Below are positions 8,258-17,176 of a stretch of 22,120 nucleotides of DNA, one piece after another. The position numbers and the translations under genes are program-made. This DNA comes from Gammaproteobacteria bacterium (GTDB lineage Bacteria > Pseudomonadota > Gammaproteobacteria > Steroidobacterales > Steroidobacteraceae), in assembly GCA_020846815.1 (NCBI GenBank), contig JADLDF010000466.1:1-22120 (forward strand), given 5' to 3'. The notes beneath the pieces are model-generated. The model ran no database searches, had not been told where the DNA came from, and saw nothing but the letters and a program-made list of their open reading frames with translations. Numbering within the stretch: the first letter of the stretch is position 1; each line of letters starts with the position of its first letter.

Positions 8258-10530
8258 CAGAAGGCCTTCGACACTGTGAAGCCGATCGTCCGCGGCTGCA
8301 GGAACAGCACGCTCGAGGTGCTGGTGCCGTTGCGGTTGTTCGCGGTCAGCACGCCTTCCTCGTCGGTGACGTTGCGGCCGTAGAGGTCGAACCGCCAGCC
8401 GCCCTCGATCTCGACGCCCGCGCGCAGGTCGACCTGCGTGTAGCTCGGCAGCTCGAAGCGCTGCGCATTGCGCGCCGCGCGTGCGCTGGAGTTCACGAAA
8501 TCCGACATGCGCCCGCCGACGTACGAGACGTTGCCGCCGACGTAGCCCTCGGCACCCTGCCACAGCCCGAAGCGTTGTTCGACGCCGAGGTTGGCGGTGA
8601 ATTTCGCGGAAGAGGGCAGGCGATCGCCATCGCGCCCGACCAGCACGTCGGCACCGCTGAGCGCCGGCAGGTTCTGCGCGAGCTCGGCGTCGAGGAACGT
8701 GGCATTGGCCGAAAACGCCAGGCCTTCGGTGGGGCGGTACTCGCCGGACAGCTCGAGGCCGCGGCTCTGTCCCTCGCCGCCGTTGGTGCGGTAGGTGAAG
8801 TTCGACGTCGAATCGGTGTTCTGCAGCTGCACGTCGCTCCAGTTGATCTGGAACAGCGCGGCATCGAAGCTGATGGTCCGGTCGGCGACGTAACCCTTGA
8901 TGCCGAGCTCGTAGTTGATGACCGTGTCAGGATCGAACGAAGCCGGCACCGAGGGCAATCTCGCGTTCGGGCCGCCGGGGCGATAGCCGCTGGCGACGCG
9001 TGCGTAGGCCATCAGGTCCGGGTTGAACCGATAGGACGGCGAAACCGCGAAGGTGAACGAGTTGTCTTCCGACTTGTACACGGCGGCCGTCGACGTCGGG
9101 CCGAAGACCGGCCGGACCTGCGTCGTCGTGACCGTGAGGCCACCGCCGCTGCTCTGCTTGTTCTCGGCGTAGCGGACGCCGACCTGCAGGTCCCAGCGGT
9201 CGTTGGCGTGCCAGGTCGCGTCGGCGAACGCGGCGCGCTCCGTGTACTCCACCGGGCCCTTGCCGTCGTACGGCGTGTCGCGGAACGACGCGTCGGGCGC
9301 ATACAGCAGCAAGGTCTGGTCGACCCCGCCCTCTTCCTTGGTATAGAACAGGCCGGCACGCCAGTCGACGCTGCCGACCTTGCCGCCGAGCCGCAACTCC
9401 TGCGAGCGCTTCTCGGTGCTGGCGATGTCGAGGATGGTCACCGCGGCGGTGGAATTCGGGCCGTAGCCGTAGAAGATCGGGATGAACGTGAAGACGCGCG
9501 AGACGTCGGTGACGTTGATGCCGGAGCTCTTGTTCCAGGACGAGATCGAAGTCAGCTGCACCGCGCCGAGGTCCCATTCGACCCGGCCGATGTACAGCTC
9601 CTGGTCGCCGACGTCGGACTGCGGCGCCGTGTCGATCTTGTTGCGCCCGAAGCGGGGCTGCCAGTTCGGCACCGCGCCGGTGTCGATCGGCAGCGACTGC
9701 ACCGACGCGCCGAACTCCGCATCGCGCTTCTGGCGCAGCGCCGAGAGGGTGATCGACAGGTCGTCGATCGGCTTCCAGAGGAACGCCGCGCGGCCACCGT
9801 AGGTACGCGCGATGTTGACGTCGTCGGCGACGAAGCCGGCGCGGACATTGTCCATCCAGGCCGGATCCTCGCGATTGAAGCCGGACACCAGCAGCGCCGC
9901 GCGCTCCGAGAACAGCGGCAGGTTCACCGTACCGCGCGCATTCCAGCCACTCTTGCCGTCACTGACCGTCGACATGCCGGCCTCGATGCGCGCCGAGAAA
10001 TCGTCGGTCGCCGGCTGCTTGGTGACGTACTTCAGCAGGCCACCGAGGCTGGCCGCGCCATAGAGCGTGCCCTGCGGTCCACGCAGCACCTCGATGCGCT
10101 CCAGCGTCGAAGGATCGAAATCGGGGAAGCGGCTGTTGCCGAGACCGCCCGAGATGGTCGCGCCGAACTGCACGTCGTCGATCAGTAGTGCGATGGTCGG
10201 GCTGTTCGAGCCGCCGGTCGTCACGCCGCGCAACGCGATCAAGTTGGTGCGGTTGCCACTGAACTGCAGGTTGGGGATGCGGGAGAAGAAGTCGGTGATG
10301 CTGACCAGGTTCTCCTTGGTCAGCGTTTCATCGCTCACGGCGGTAATCGATACCGGCACGTCGATCAGGCGCTCAGAGCGCTTCTGGGCGGTGACGATCA
10401 CCTCCTCCAGCCGGGCATCGTCCGAAGCGTTCGCCGTGGCGGGCACCTGGGCGCTGGCGGGCGTGCCGCCCACGAGTAGCGCCGGAACCACAATCGCCTG
10501 GCCGATCAGAAGTCCGAGGGATTTCGTCAT
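8257..10530 (-). CDS. TonB-dependent outer-membrane receptor
   Basis: 757 residues. Signal peptide to about residue 27 (ASA-Q), TonB box EEVIVTAQKR at about 42-51, plug domain about 55-172 with IPNLQFSGNRTNLIALRGV and RIEVLRGPQGTLYGA, then a long beta-barrel rich in alternating aromatic/polar strands, ending in QPRTIGFTVSKAF with a C-terminal Phe as expected for BAM insertion. Function: energised uptake of a ligand across the outer membrane using TonB-ExbBD, which are not in the window. The context of peptidases and an amino-acid permease points to a peptide ligand (inference), though siderophore or other ligands cannot be excluded. ATG 10530 is preceded by GGAG (complement of 10536-10539). 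The 198-base gap from the permease gene is the largest in the operon and has AT-rich patches plus a CCGGA-TGT-TCCGG hairpin (10638-10650), so an internal promoter is possible but not shown. Confidence 0.93.
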   Translation of the reverse strand: MTKSLGLLIGQAIVVPALLVGGTPASAQVPATANASDDARLEEVIVTAQKRSERLIDVPVSITAVSDETLTKENLVSITDFFSRIPNLQFSGNRTNLIALRGVTTGGSNSPTIALLIDDVQFGATISGGLGNSRFPDFDPSTLERIEVLRGPQGTLYGAASLGGLLKYVTKQPATDDFSARIEAGMSTVSDGKSGWNARGTVNLPLFSERAALLVSGFNREDPAWMDNVRAGFVADDVNIARTYGGRAAFLWKPIDDLSITLSALRQKRDAEFGASVQSLPIDTGAVPNWQPRFGRNKIDTAPQSDVGDQELYIGRVEWDLGAVQLTSISSWNKSSGINVTDVSRVFTFIPIFYGYGPNSTAAVTILDIASTEKRSQELRLGGKVGSVDWRAGLFYTKEEGGVDQTLLLYAPDASFRDTPYDGKGPVEYTERAAFADATWHANDRWDLQVGVRYAENKQSSGGGLTVTTTQVRPVFGPTSTAAVYKSEDNSFTFAVSPSYRFNPDLMAYARVASGYRPGGPNARLPSVPASFDPDTVINYELGIKGYVADRTISFDAALFQINWSDVQLQNTDSTSNFTYRTNGGEGQSRGLELSGEYRPTEGLAFSANATFLDAELAQNLPALSGADVLVGRDGDRLPSSAKFTANLGVEQRFGLWQGAEGYVGGNVSYVGGRMSDFVNSSARAARNAQRFELPSYTQVDLRAGVEIEGGWRFDLYGRNVTDEEGVLTANNRNGTSTSSVLFLQPRTIGFTVSKAF

Positions 10531-10728
10531 GACAACTCCGCTGTGTTCTCTTATCGGCGTGCGCGCGGGACGCGGTAGCCGTGATTCCCCAGCAGGAAAG
10601 TCTACGGCGTCGATCGGACTATTTATTTCGATCGCCGCCGGATGTTCCGGAGGCGTGCATGATTTATTCGCAAACCAGCACGATCGATGCAGCCTGCACC
10701 GGAGTCGGGCAATCGTGTTGCACCCATG

Positions 10729-12042
10729 CTACAGGCGTCGGCTCAGTGCCCAGTAGCCGAGCCCCACCACGGCCCAGCCCCCGACCAGCAGGTACGGCCG
10801 GACGTCGGCCTCGATGCCGATCACCCCGACCAGCAACGCCAGCACGACGCCCGCCCAGCCGATGGCCCGGACACTGCCGCGTGACCAGGAGAGCGCGGCA
10901 CCAGCGGCGATGCCGGGGTGCCGGTCGACGATCCGCACGGCGCAGTACGAGCACGCCATGTACTTGATCATCGTCGGGATGTTCACGGCCAGCAGCAGGA
11001 ACACCAGACTCGAGGGCATCAGCATCCCAGCCATGCCGCAGGCCCAGGCCAGCACGATCGCGACCTGCGGCGTGCCGAAGCGGTGGTGGACGCTGCCGAC
11101 GATGGCCGGCAGCGCGCCGTTGCGACCCATCGCGAACAAGGCGCGCGAGAAGCCGATCGCGATCGCGTTGATCGACTTGAGGATCGAGACGGTCGCGGCA
11201 CCAACGATCAGCGGCACCGCCAGCTCGCCGAGGGGCATGCGGGCCGCCTCAAGCAGCGGCGCCTGGCTGGCGGCGAGTGCCGTCGGGCCGAGCAGGCCGA
11301 CCGTGACCCAGGCGACCGCGAGATAGACCACCGCCGTGAGCACGATCGCCAGCGCGATGCCGCGCGGCACGGTGCGCTTCGGGTCGCGGACCTCCTCGCC
11401 GATCTCGACCGCGGACTCGATGCTCAGGAACAGCGAGATCATCAGCGCGACGCAGGACAGCACCGCACCCCAGCCGGTGGCGAGCAGCGGACCGACCGTC
11501 GCCGACGAGACCAGCGGCAGGCCGGTGCCGATGAAGATCGCGAGAGCCGCGAGCAGAACCAGCATCAGCAGCGTCTGAGCGCGGGCGGCGACGTTCACGC
11601 CGACGTAGTTGAGCGCGAAGATGCCTGTGAGTATCAGCGCGATGGTCGGCTTCCGCGGCAGCGCGACCACCATCGACAGGTAGTCGAGCAGCACGACGGT
11701 GAGTATGGTCATGGCGCCTATGTTGCTGAGGATCCGCATCCACGCGACGAGGAAGCCCGCCAGCGGATGGATGAACTGCCGCGGCCACTCGTAAGACGCG
11801 CCGGACTTCGGCAGTGCCGAGGCGAGCCAGGCATAGGCGAGCGCGAACACCATCATCGGCAGCGCCGCCAGCAGCACCGCCACAAGCAGCCCGGAACCTG
11901 CAATCTTCGCCGCCGGTGCGAGCACCGAGAAGATCGAGACGCCGATCGCGGAGCCCGCACCGAGCATCACCACGCCGAGCAGGCCGACGTCGCCGCGCAG
12001 TTGCGGCGGCGACGCGGCGCCGGGTGCGCGCGGTTCGCTCAC
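10729..12042 (-). CDS. APC-family amino-acid permease
   Basis: 437 residues with about 12 hydrophobic segments. Diagnostic regions of the amino acid-polyamine-organocation superfamily are seen: VVMLGAGSAIGVSIFSVLAP in the first membrane helix (unwound Gly-rich substrate site), YEWPRQFIHPLAGFLVAWM, and the loop EIGEEVRDPKRTVPRGI before a later helix. It sits in the inner membrane and likely imports an amino acid by proton or exchange coupling; specificity is unknown. No ATG lies near the expected N-terminus. A GTG at 12042 that overlaps the TGA of the upstream RidA-like gene by four bases is the best start, giving the usual family length and coupling. Confidence 0.88.
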   Translation of the reverse strand: MSEPRAPGAASPPQLRGDVGLLGVVMLGAGSAIGVSIFSVLAPAAKIAGSGLLVAVLLAALPMMVFALAYAWLASALPKSGASYEWPRQFIHPLAGFLVAWMRILSNIGAMTILTVVLLDYLSMVVALPRKPTIALILTGIFALNYVGVNVAARAQTLLMLVLLAALAIFIGTGLPLVSSATVGPLLATGWGAVLSCVALMISLFLSIESAVEIGEEVRDPKRTVPRGIALAIVLTAVVYLAVAWVTVGLLGPTALAASQAPLLEAARMPLGELAVPLIVGAATVSILKSINAIAIGFSRALFAMGRNGALPAIVGSVHHRFGTPQVAIVLAWACGMAGMLMPSSLVFLLLAVNIPTMIKYMACSYCAVRIVDRHPGIAAGAALSWSRGSVRAIGWAGVVLALLVGVIGIEADVRPYLLVGGWAVVGLGYWALSRRL

Positions 12043-12536
12043 GGCGCGCCGTGCGTCCGGATTGCAGGCACCGGCGCGGGCGCGACCGCCATGCACTCCA
12101 CCTCGACGGTCGCGCCGAGTGCAAGGCCGTCGACCCCGAAGGCACTGCGCGCCGGCAGCCGCTCGGGCGTGAAGTAGCCGACGTAGACGCGGTTGAACGC
12201 CGCCCACTGCGACATGTCGTCGAGCATCACCAGGCACTTGAACACGTCGTCGAGCGTCACGCCGGCGAGCTTCGCGGCTGCGGCGAGGTTGTCCATGGCC
12301 GCGCGGGCCTGCGCCTCGATGCCCGCCGGGATGCTGCCGTCGGGCGCCGCGCCGATCTGGCCGGAGAGGTAGACGACCTCGCCGACGCGCACGGCAGGCG
12401 AGAACGGCGCGCGCGACTCGGGGCGGCGGAAGAACTCGACCCGCGGCGCAGCGGACGAGGCTGGCGGCGACGGCGGCGGCACCGAGGCGCAGCCGGCAAG
12501 CATCGCTGCAGCCAGTGCAAGCGATGCGCGCCTCAT
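12039..12536 (-). CDS. RidA/YjgF-family protein carried as a lipoprotein
   Basis: 165 residues. The first 16 residues, MRRASLALAAAMLAGC, form a lipoprotein signal with lipobox LAGC (Cys16, followed by Ala, which favours outer-membrane sorting). A Ser/Pro-rich linker (17-32) leads into a Rid domain (about 35-152) with VVYLSGQIGAAPDG, QARAAMDNLAAAAKLAG, the conserved Arg130 in PARSAFGV and Glu147 in VEVECMAV. The Arg is the residue that holds the carboxylate of 2-imino acids in active RidA enzymes, so hydrolysis of enamine/imine intermediates is plausible. Ordinary RidA is cytosolic and about 128 residues; the added lipid anchor is the odd point. It overlaps both neighbours by four bases (ATGA with the amidohydrolase, GTGA with the permease). 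Confidence 0.87.
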   Translation of the reverse strand: MRRASLALAAAMLAGCASVPPPSPPASSAAPRVEFFRRPESRAPFSPAVRVGEVVYLSGQIGAAPDGSIPAGIEAQARAAMDNLAAAAKLAGVTLDDVFKCLVMLDDMSQWAAFNRVYVGYFTPERLPARSAFGVDGLALGATVEVECMAVAPAPVPAIRTHGAP

Positions 12537-14578
12537 GGCTGGCGCGGCGCCTGCACGGGCGGCGGCGAAGAGAACGGCCGAATGGCGAGCGCTTCGTAGA
12601 TCTCGGACGGGTAATAGATCGTGCCGCCCTTCATCACCAGCCGCGCCCGCCGGATCTGCCGGAGGTCCTGCAGCGGGTCGCCGGGCAGCAGCATGAAGTC
12701 GGCGTACTTGCCGCGCTCGATCGTGCCGGTGTCGTGGTCGAGGCCGAGGTAGCGCGCCGCATCGAGCGTCGCCAGCCGCAGCGCCGTCGCCGGCGGGATC
12801 CCGGCCTTGGCGTACAGCTCGACTTCGCGGTGTACGGTGAAGCCGGTGCCGTCGTCGGTACCCGGCAGCAGCTGGATGCCTTTGTCGTGCAGCAGTTTCA
12901 GCACCTCGAGCACCTTGGCGAAGCCGCGCAGGTACTGCGCGTCCTCCTCGGCCGAGGCGAGTGGCACGAAGGTACGCTTGCGATAGCGCTGGTAGCCGAT
13001 CGGCACGTGGTCGAGGTAGTCCGCGTCGCCATCGGCCACGCTACCGGCGCGGCTGGTCATCAGCCGCTCGAGGATCACGGCAGTGGTGTCGAGCGCGACG
13101 CCGCGGGACTTCATCAGCTCGACGGTGCGCCGCACGCGCGGGCTCGCGAGGTCGAGCGTGGCGCCGCGTGCCATGCCGGTGAGTCGCAGCAGGGTGCGCG
13201 TGTCCTCGCTGGGCTGCAGCAGCCAGCCGAGCATCAGCTGATTGACGTGCGCGATGTCGTCGTAGCCGTCGAGCACCGCCTGGTCGGGCGACATGAACGC
13301 CGGCACGTGGCCACTGACCTTGAGGCCGCGCGCGTGCGCACGCGCCGCGAGCCTGGCGACCCAATGGGGCGTCATGGAGTTGTAAATCTTGATTTGCCGA
13401 TAGCCGCGGTCAGCGTACCAGTCGACCGCACGCAGCGCCTCCTCCTCACGCTCGGGGATCGTGCCGAGGCGCGCCGAGAACGGGCTGCGGCCCTCGATGA
13501 AACCGTTCGGCACGATGCGGGGACCGGCGATCTCGCCGGCCTCGATCCGCGGCATTAGGTCGAGCAGGAAATCGTTGACGTTGCCCTGGTCGCGCGTGCC
13601 GGTGACGCCGGCCGCGAGGTAAAACAGGCCGCTGCGCAGCGTGGCATGCGAGTGCATGTCGTGCAGGCCGGGCAGCAGCGTGCCGCCTTCGCCGTCGATG
13701 ACCAACTCCCCGGGCGTCGACGCAGTGTCCTCGCCGAGCGGCAGCACGCCGACCACGCGCTCGCGCATCACGATCACGGTCGACGGTGCCGACAGCGTGC
13801 CGGCCGCAGGGTCGAATACGCGCACGTTGCGGATCCGCACGGGCACGTTGCCGCGGTGCGCGAGCTGCTGCTGCAGCGCGCGCACCGCCTCGACCTCGAG
13901 CTCGCTGCCGAGCTTCAGCAGCGCCGGCGCCTCGGCCTCGTAGCCTTCGCGCACCACCGCCGACTTGTCATCGAACTGCGCGAACAGGCGGCCCCTGTCG
14001 TCCAGCATCAGCAGCGCCGGCTCGAGCCCGATACCCTGCAGGCGGTAGATCGTGACCGGCACGGCAGCGCGGCCCTGGCCAATGCGCATCGCCCGCACCG
14101 TCTCGAGCCGCAGAGTCCCGGACGGCAGCACGTCCAGCCGCTGGCCCGGTGCCTTCAGCAGCGCCCGCGCATAGACACCGAGCGCCCACGGACTGTCGTC
14201 GTTGACGACGTAGAGCCGCGGCCGCGGCACGGCGACCTCGCCGCGATCCGCCTGGCTCACCCAGCTAGCACGGCCGTCGGCCCAGCGGAAGCGCTCTTCG
14301 ACCGGCCCGCCCATCAGTGAAGTGCCGCTCACGGTCCATTCGAGCGGGATGCCAGCGCGGTCGAGCCGCAGCGTCTCGCGATGCTTCGGGCCACGGCCAT
14401 TGTTGTCGACGTGGAAATCGACCTCGACCCGGTCCGCCTCGGTCGTGCCGATCACGTGGCCGACGTCCTCGCCGCCCTCGATGACGGTGAGCTTCTCGAC
14501 CAAGGCCGCACTCGCGGCGCCGGGAGCGAGCAGCGCGACGGCGAGCAAGACCCTGGTTGGCATGGAACTGTTCGCCAT
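12533..14578 (-). CDS. Secreted metal-dependent amidohydrolase (prolidase/imidazolonepropionase-like) with an extra N-terminal domain
   Basis: 681 residues from ATG 14578, chosen because AAGGAG lies five bases upstream (complement of 14584-14589) and a signal peptide follows directly (PTRVLLAVALLAPGAASA). The catalytic amidohydrolase barrel starts near residue 245. Metal-site residues are visible: His309 and His311 in LPGLHDMHSH, a candidate bridging Lys397 in QIKIYNSM, His424 in SGHVPAF, His444 in DIAHVNQ and Asp575 in LPGTDDGTG. This matches the group that includes Xaa-Pro/Xaa-Arg dipeptidases. The first ~220 mature residues are a separate domain with no motif I recognise, beta-rich in appearance. 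It lies 31 bases after the S41 gene and overlaps the RidA-like gene. A role in trimming periplasmic dipeptides is an inference. Confidence 0.87.
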   Translation of the reverse strand: MANSSMPTRVLLAVALLAPGAASAALVEKLTVIEGGEDVGHVIGTTEADRVEVDFHVDNNGRGPKHRETLRLDRAGIPLEWTVSGTSLMGGPVEERFRWADGRASWVSQADRGEVAVPRPRLYVVNDDSPWALGVYARALLKAPGQRLDVLPSGTLRLETVRAMRIGQGRAAVPVTIYRLQGIGLEPALLMLDDRGRLFAQFDDKSAVVREGYEAEAPALLKLGSELEVEAVRALQQQLAHRGNVPVRIRNVRVFDPAAGTLSAPSTVIVMRERVVGVLPLGEDTASTPGELVIDGEGGTLLPGLHDMHSHATLRSGLFYLAAGVTGTRDQGNVNDFLLDLMPRIEAGEIAGPRIVPNGFIEGRSPFSARLGTIPEREEEALRAVDWYADRGYRQIKIYNSMTPHWVARLAARAHARGLKVSGHVPAFMSPDQAVLDGYDDIAHVNQLMLGWLLQPSEDTRTLLRLTGMARGATLDLASPRVRRTVELMKSRGVALDTTAVILERLMTSRAGSVADGDADYLDHVPIGYQRYRKRTFVPLASAEEDAQYLRGFAKVLEVLKLLHDKGIQLLPGTDDGTGFTVHREVELYAKAGIPPATALRLATLDAARYLGLDHDTGTIERGKYADFMLLPGDPLQDLRQIRRARLVMKGGTIYYPSEIYEALAIRPFSSPPPVQAPRQP

Positions 14579-14609
14579 AACGGCTCCTTTTCGCGCGAAA
14601 AAGGCTCGA

Positions 14610-16172
14610 TCACTCGGGTCCGCGCAGCGTCGCCGGCGCGAACTCCATCTTGGCAACGGCATCACGCGGCAGAATCACATCGCGGATCCACTGCCGCACG
14701 GCCGACGAGTCTGTGATGTCGCCCGAGAATCGATTGCCAGACGCGGGTACCCATGCCTCGTTCTCACCTCGCGCACGCCCTTCGCGCACCATGCGCCCGA
14801 GCCGGATGACGGCGAGCCCGCTGGGCAGTTGGAAACCCATCGGCCAGCCGCCCGATCGACGATCGACGTGCGTCTCCGTACCGAGCAACGATACTCCGGG
14901 AAAGCGCATCATTTCGTCGACGAACGACAGACAGGCGCTGGCACATCCATAATCTGCGAGCACGTACACGCGACCCGGGAAGAGGCTCGCTGGCGCGGCA
15001 GCCGGCGCAGACCGACGCTTGATGGCCGGAACCATGATCACCAGCTGGCCGCCACTGGATACACGCTCGACCCGCGGCGGCCGAGTCGAAATCATTGGCG
15101 GATCAGGCGGCGTTACCGGTTGCTGGGTCTCACTGGCGAGCCCGCTGGGCGCATTCTGAGACTCGCCTGCCGGCGTAAAAACGACATTGGAGATTTCCAG
15201 CCGGGCGGTAGCGTAGTGGTCAGCGTATCCGGTGCCATAAAGCCCGCGAAGAAAGGCCATGAACCAGTTGTAGGTGCCGCCCGGATTGCCACGTACGTCG
15301 AGGACCACAAACGACTTCGATCGTAGACCCGGTGCCGCATCTATGAGCCTTTGGAAAGATTCCGCCTGGTCACGGCTCGACGGCATCATTGTGCCAATGC
15401 GCACCCAGGCTCCATCGTCACCGAATTCTTCGAGCGCGAGCGCCTGATCATCCAGCGTCGATACCGCAGCGCCCGTACGAACTGGTGCTCGATCGGGTCC
15501 CGCTGATAGGGCCGTCGGAACCGGTCGCCAGGTCAGGGCGAGGGATTCGCCAGAAACGACACATGTCCTGGGCAGCGAATAGAGGGGATTTCCGCGGTCC
15601 ACGAACAGTTGGGGCGCAATCGCGGCGCGCGTCGTCTCGCGCCCGCGTGGGCCGCCGTAGAACTCCGCCAGACGGTCGAGCCATGACTCGATCGGTTCTC
15701 CATCGCAGGCACTCACTTGCGCACCGACGGTAACGTCCGCGATCGCCGATCGTGCGACGAGATAGCGCCCCGCACCATAGCGCAGGGAGAATCCCGGCCA
15801 CTGCGCGGCATCCGACCCCACGCTGAAATACGCGCTGAAGTGGGCATCCTCGAACGCCGCGATGTAGTGCTGGAGCGCCGCCCGATAGCTGCCGAAATCC
15901 CGCACTTTCCCGGTGTCGTCGCCTGCGAAGCGAGCGGCGCGCGCGAGCCGCTTCTGCCACTGTGGATCACCTTCCGCGTAGACCGCGTAGATGTAATTGC
16001 GCTGAACCAGGTCGCGCAGGAACGCAATATCCGCAAGATAGAGACTGCGCCACGCTGCGTCCGCTGCGGTCCCTTGCGGACGAAGCGTTTGCGCGAGCTG
16101 CGCGAACGCGCTGGGAGCGAGTGCGCAGCACAGGATCGACAGCAAGAGCGTGCGCGCGAATGAATCGCGCAT
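14610..16172 (-). CDS. Secreted S41-family (C-terminal-processing-like) peptidase
   Basis: 520 residues. Signal peptide with cleavage near AFA-Q (about residue 25). Core motifs of S41: EDAHFSAYF (about 108-116), the oxyanion and strand motif VVLDVRGNPGG (289-299), and the nucleophile region YVLADYGCASACLSF, with the likely catalytic Ser412 in CASAC. The Lys that follows in Tsp/CtpA peptidases (GxxTxGKG) is not found; the equivalent stretch reads LLGTETHVDRRSGG, so it belongs to a divergent subgroup or uses another base. No clear PDZ domain is visible. The two cysteines flanking the serine could form a disulfide in the periplasm. The ATG overlaps the stop of the ornithine cyclodeaminase-family gene by one base. 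Confidence 0.85.
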   Translation of the reverse strand: MRDSFARTLLLSILCCALAPSAFAQLAQTLRPQGTAADAAWRSLYLADIAFLRDLVQRNYIYAVYAEGDPQWQKRLARAARFAGDDTGKVRDFGSYRAALQHYIAAFEDAHFSAYFSVGSDAAQWPGFSLRYGAGRYLVARSAIADVTVGAQVSACDGEPIESWLDRLAEFYGGPRGRETTRAAIAPQLFVDRGNPLYSLPRTCVVSGESLALTWRPVPTALSAGPDRAPVRTGAAVSTLDDQALALEEFGDDGAWVRIGTMMPSSRDQAESFQRLIDAAPGLRSKSFVVLDVRGNPGGTYNWFMAFLRGLYGTGYADHYATARLEISNVVFTPAGESQNAPSGLASETQQPVTPPDPPMISTRPPRVERVSSGGQLVIMVPAIKRRSAPAAAPASLFPGRVYVLADYGCASACLSFVDEMMRFPGVSLLGTETHVDRRSGGWPMGFQLPSGLAVIRLGRMVREGRARGENEAWVPASGNRFSGDITDSSAVRQWIRDVILPRDAVAKMEFAPATLRGPE

Positions 16173-17176
16173 CAGGAGTCAACTCGCTCGTCGTGGGTGC
16201 GGACAGCGTCCGTCGAAGCGCTGGGCGTCGCGCGCCGATGGACATAGGCCGCAGCCGCGAGGTCCTGGACCACGTGGCCGAGCGACTTGTAGAGCGTGAG
16301 CTGGCGGTCGTGCTGGCGTCCGGGTACGCGGCCGAGCAGCACCTCGCCGATCTCGGCGGCGATGTGTGCGTCCGTGACGAGGCCTGCCTCGCGGGCCTTC
16401 AGGAACTCGGCCGCAGCCGCGAGCGCCGAGCGGCGGCTGTCGGCGACATAGCGGCTGGCGACGACCAGCGCATCGTCGACCTCGACGGGCCCGGGGAAGC
16501 TCGAGCCGACTGCATTGACGTGCGTGCCGGGCTCGAGCCACGCATGGCGCAGCACCGGCGTCGCCGAGCCCGTGGTCGTGCAGATCACGTCCGCCTGAGC
16601 GGCGGCGGCGGCGCCGTCGGCGACCGCGACGACCGGCCCGCTGCTCGCTGCGGCGAGCCGTTCGGCCAGCGCCGCGGCGCGCTCGGCGCTGCGACCCCAG
16701 ATCACGACCCGCTCGAAGCGACGCACCAGGCGCAGTGCGTGGAAGTGTGCCTCGGCCTGGGTGCCGGTGCCGAAGATGGCGAGCACGCGCGCATCGCGGC
16801 GCGCCAGTGCGTCGGTCGCGACCGCGCTCGCGCAGGCGGTGCGGATCCGCGTGATCTCATGCGCATCGGCGAGGCACAGCGGCTCGCCACTGTCGCGCTC
16901 GAACAGCAGCACGCCGCCGCGATGGCGCGAGCGGCCGGGCCGCGCCTGGTCGTCGAACACGCTCAGCACCTTGGCACCGAAGCCGGCGCGCGCTGGCGCG
17001 ACACCGTGCATCAGCGCAAACAGCTTGCCAGGCTCGAGCGGCGAGATGCTGCGCAGCGGCTGCTCGCGGCCCTCGGCGGTGAGCCCGGCCATGGCCTCGC
17101 GCACCGCGACGATGCAGCCCGGCCAGTCGAGCCAGCGCGCGACGTCCTCCGCTCCGTAGACCGCTACCTTGGTCAT
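16172..17176 (-). CDS. Ornithine cyclodeaminase/mu-crystallin family protein
   Basis: 334 residues, no signal peptide, therefore cytosolic. Motifs: active-site Lys in GAKVLSVFDD, RTACASAVATDALAR, the NAD(P)-binding GTGTQAEAHFHAL, HVNAVGSSFPGPVEVD with the acidic residue used in catalysis, and LYKSLGHVVQDLAAA. Members convert ornithine to proline, reduce cyclic ketimines such as pyrroline- or piperideine-2-carboxylate, or act as alanine or other amino-acid dehydrogenases; sequence alone does not decide. ATG 17176 directly follows the TAG of the upstream S10 gene with no gap, and its own TGA overlaps the S41 start. A cyclic-imine reductase in an operon with a RidA-like protein and peptidases would fit proline-type amino-acid use (inference). 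Confidence 0.9.
   Translation of the reverse strand: MTKVAVYGAEDVARWLDWPGCIVAVREAMAGLTAEGREQPLRSISPLEPGKLFALMHGVAPARAGFGAKVLSVFDDQARPGRSRHRGGVLLFERDSGEPLCLADAHEITRIRTACASAVATDALARRDARVLAIFGTGTQAEAHFHALRLVRRFERVVIWGRSAERAAALAERLAAASSGPVVAVADGAAAAAQADVICTTTGSATPVLRHAWLEPGTHVNAVGSSFPGPVEVDDALVVASRYVADSRRSALAAAAEFLKAREAGLVTDAHIAAEIGEVLLGRVPGRQHDRQLTLYKSLGHVVQDLAAAAYVHRRATPSASTDAVRTHDERVDS

Noticed and set aside
6614..8383. Open frame of 589 codons on the plus strand
   Set aside because: Antisense to the S10 gene at 6725-8257 and running through the end of the pseudogene; no motif.
8122..10188. Open frame of 688 codons on the plus strand
   Set aside because: Antisense to the TonB receptor, low-complexity composition and no recognisable motif.
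10638..10650. CCGGA-TGT-TCCGG hairpin as a terminator after the permease gene
   Set aside because: Short stem, about 80 bases past the stop and no T tract; not enough to call a terminator.
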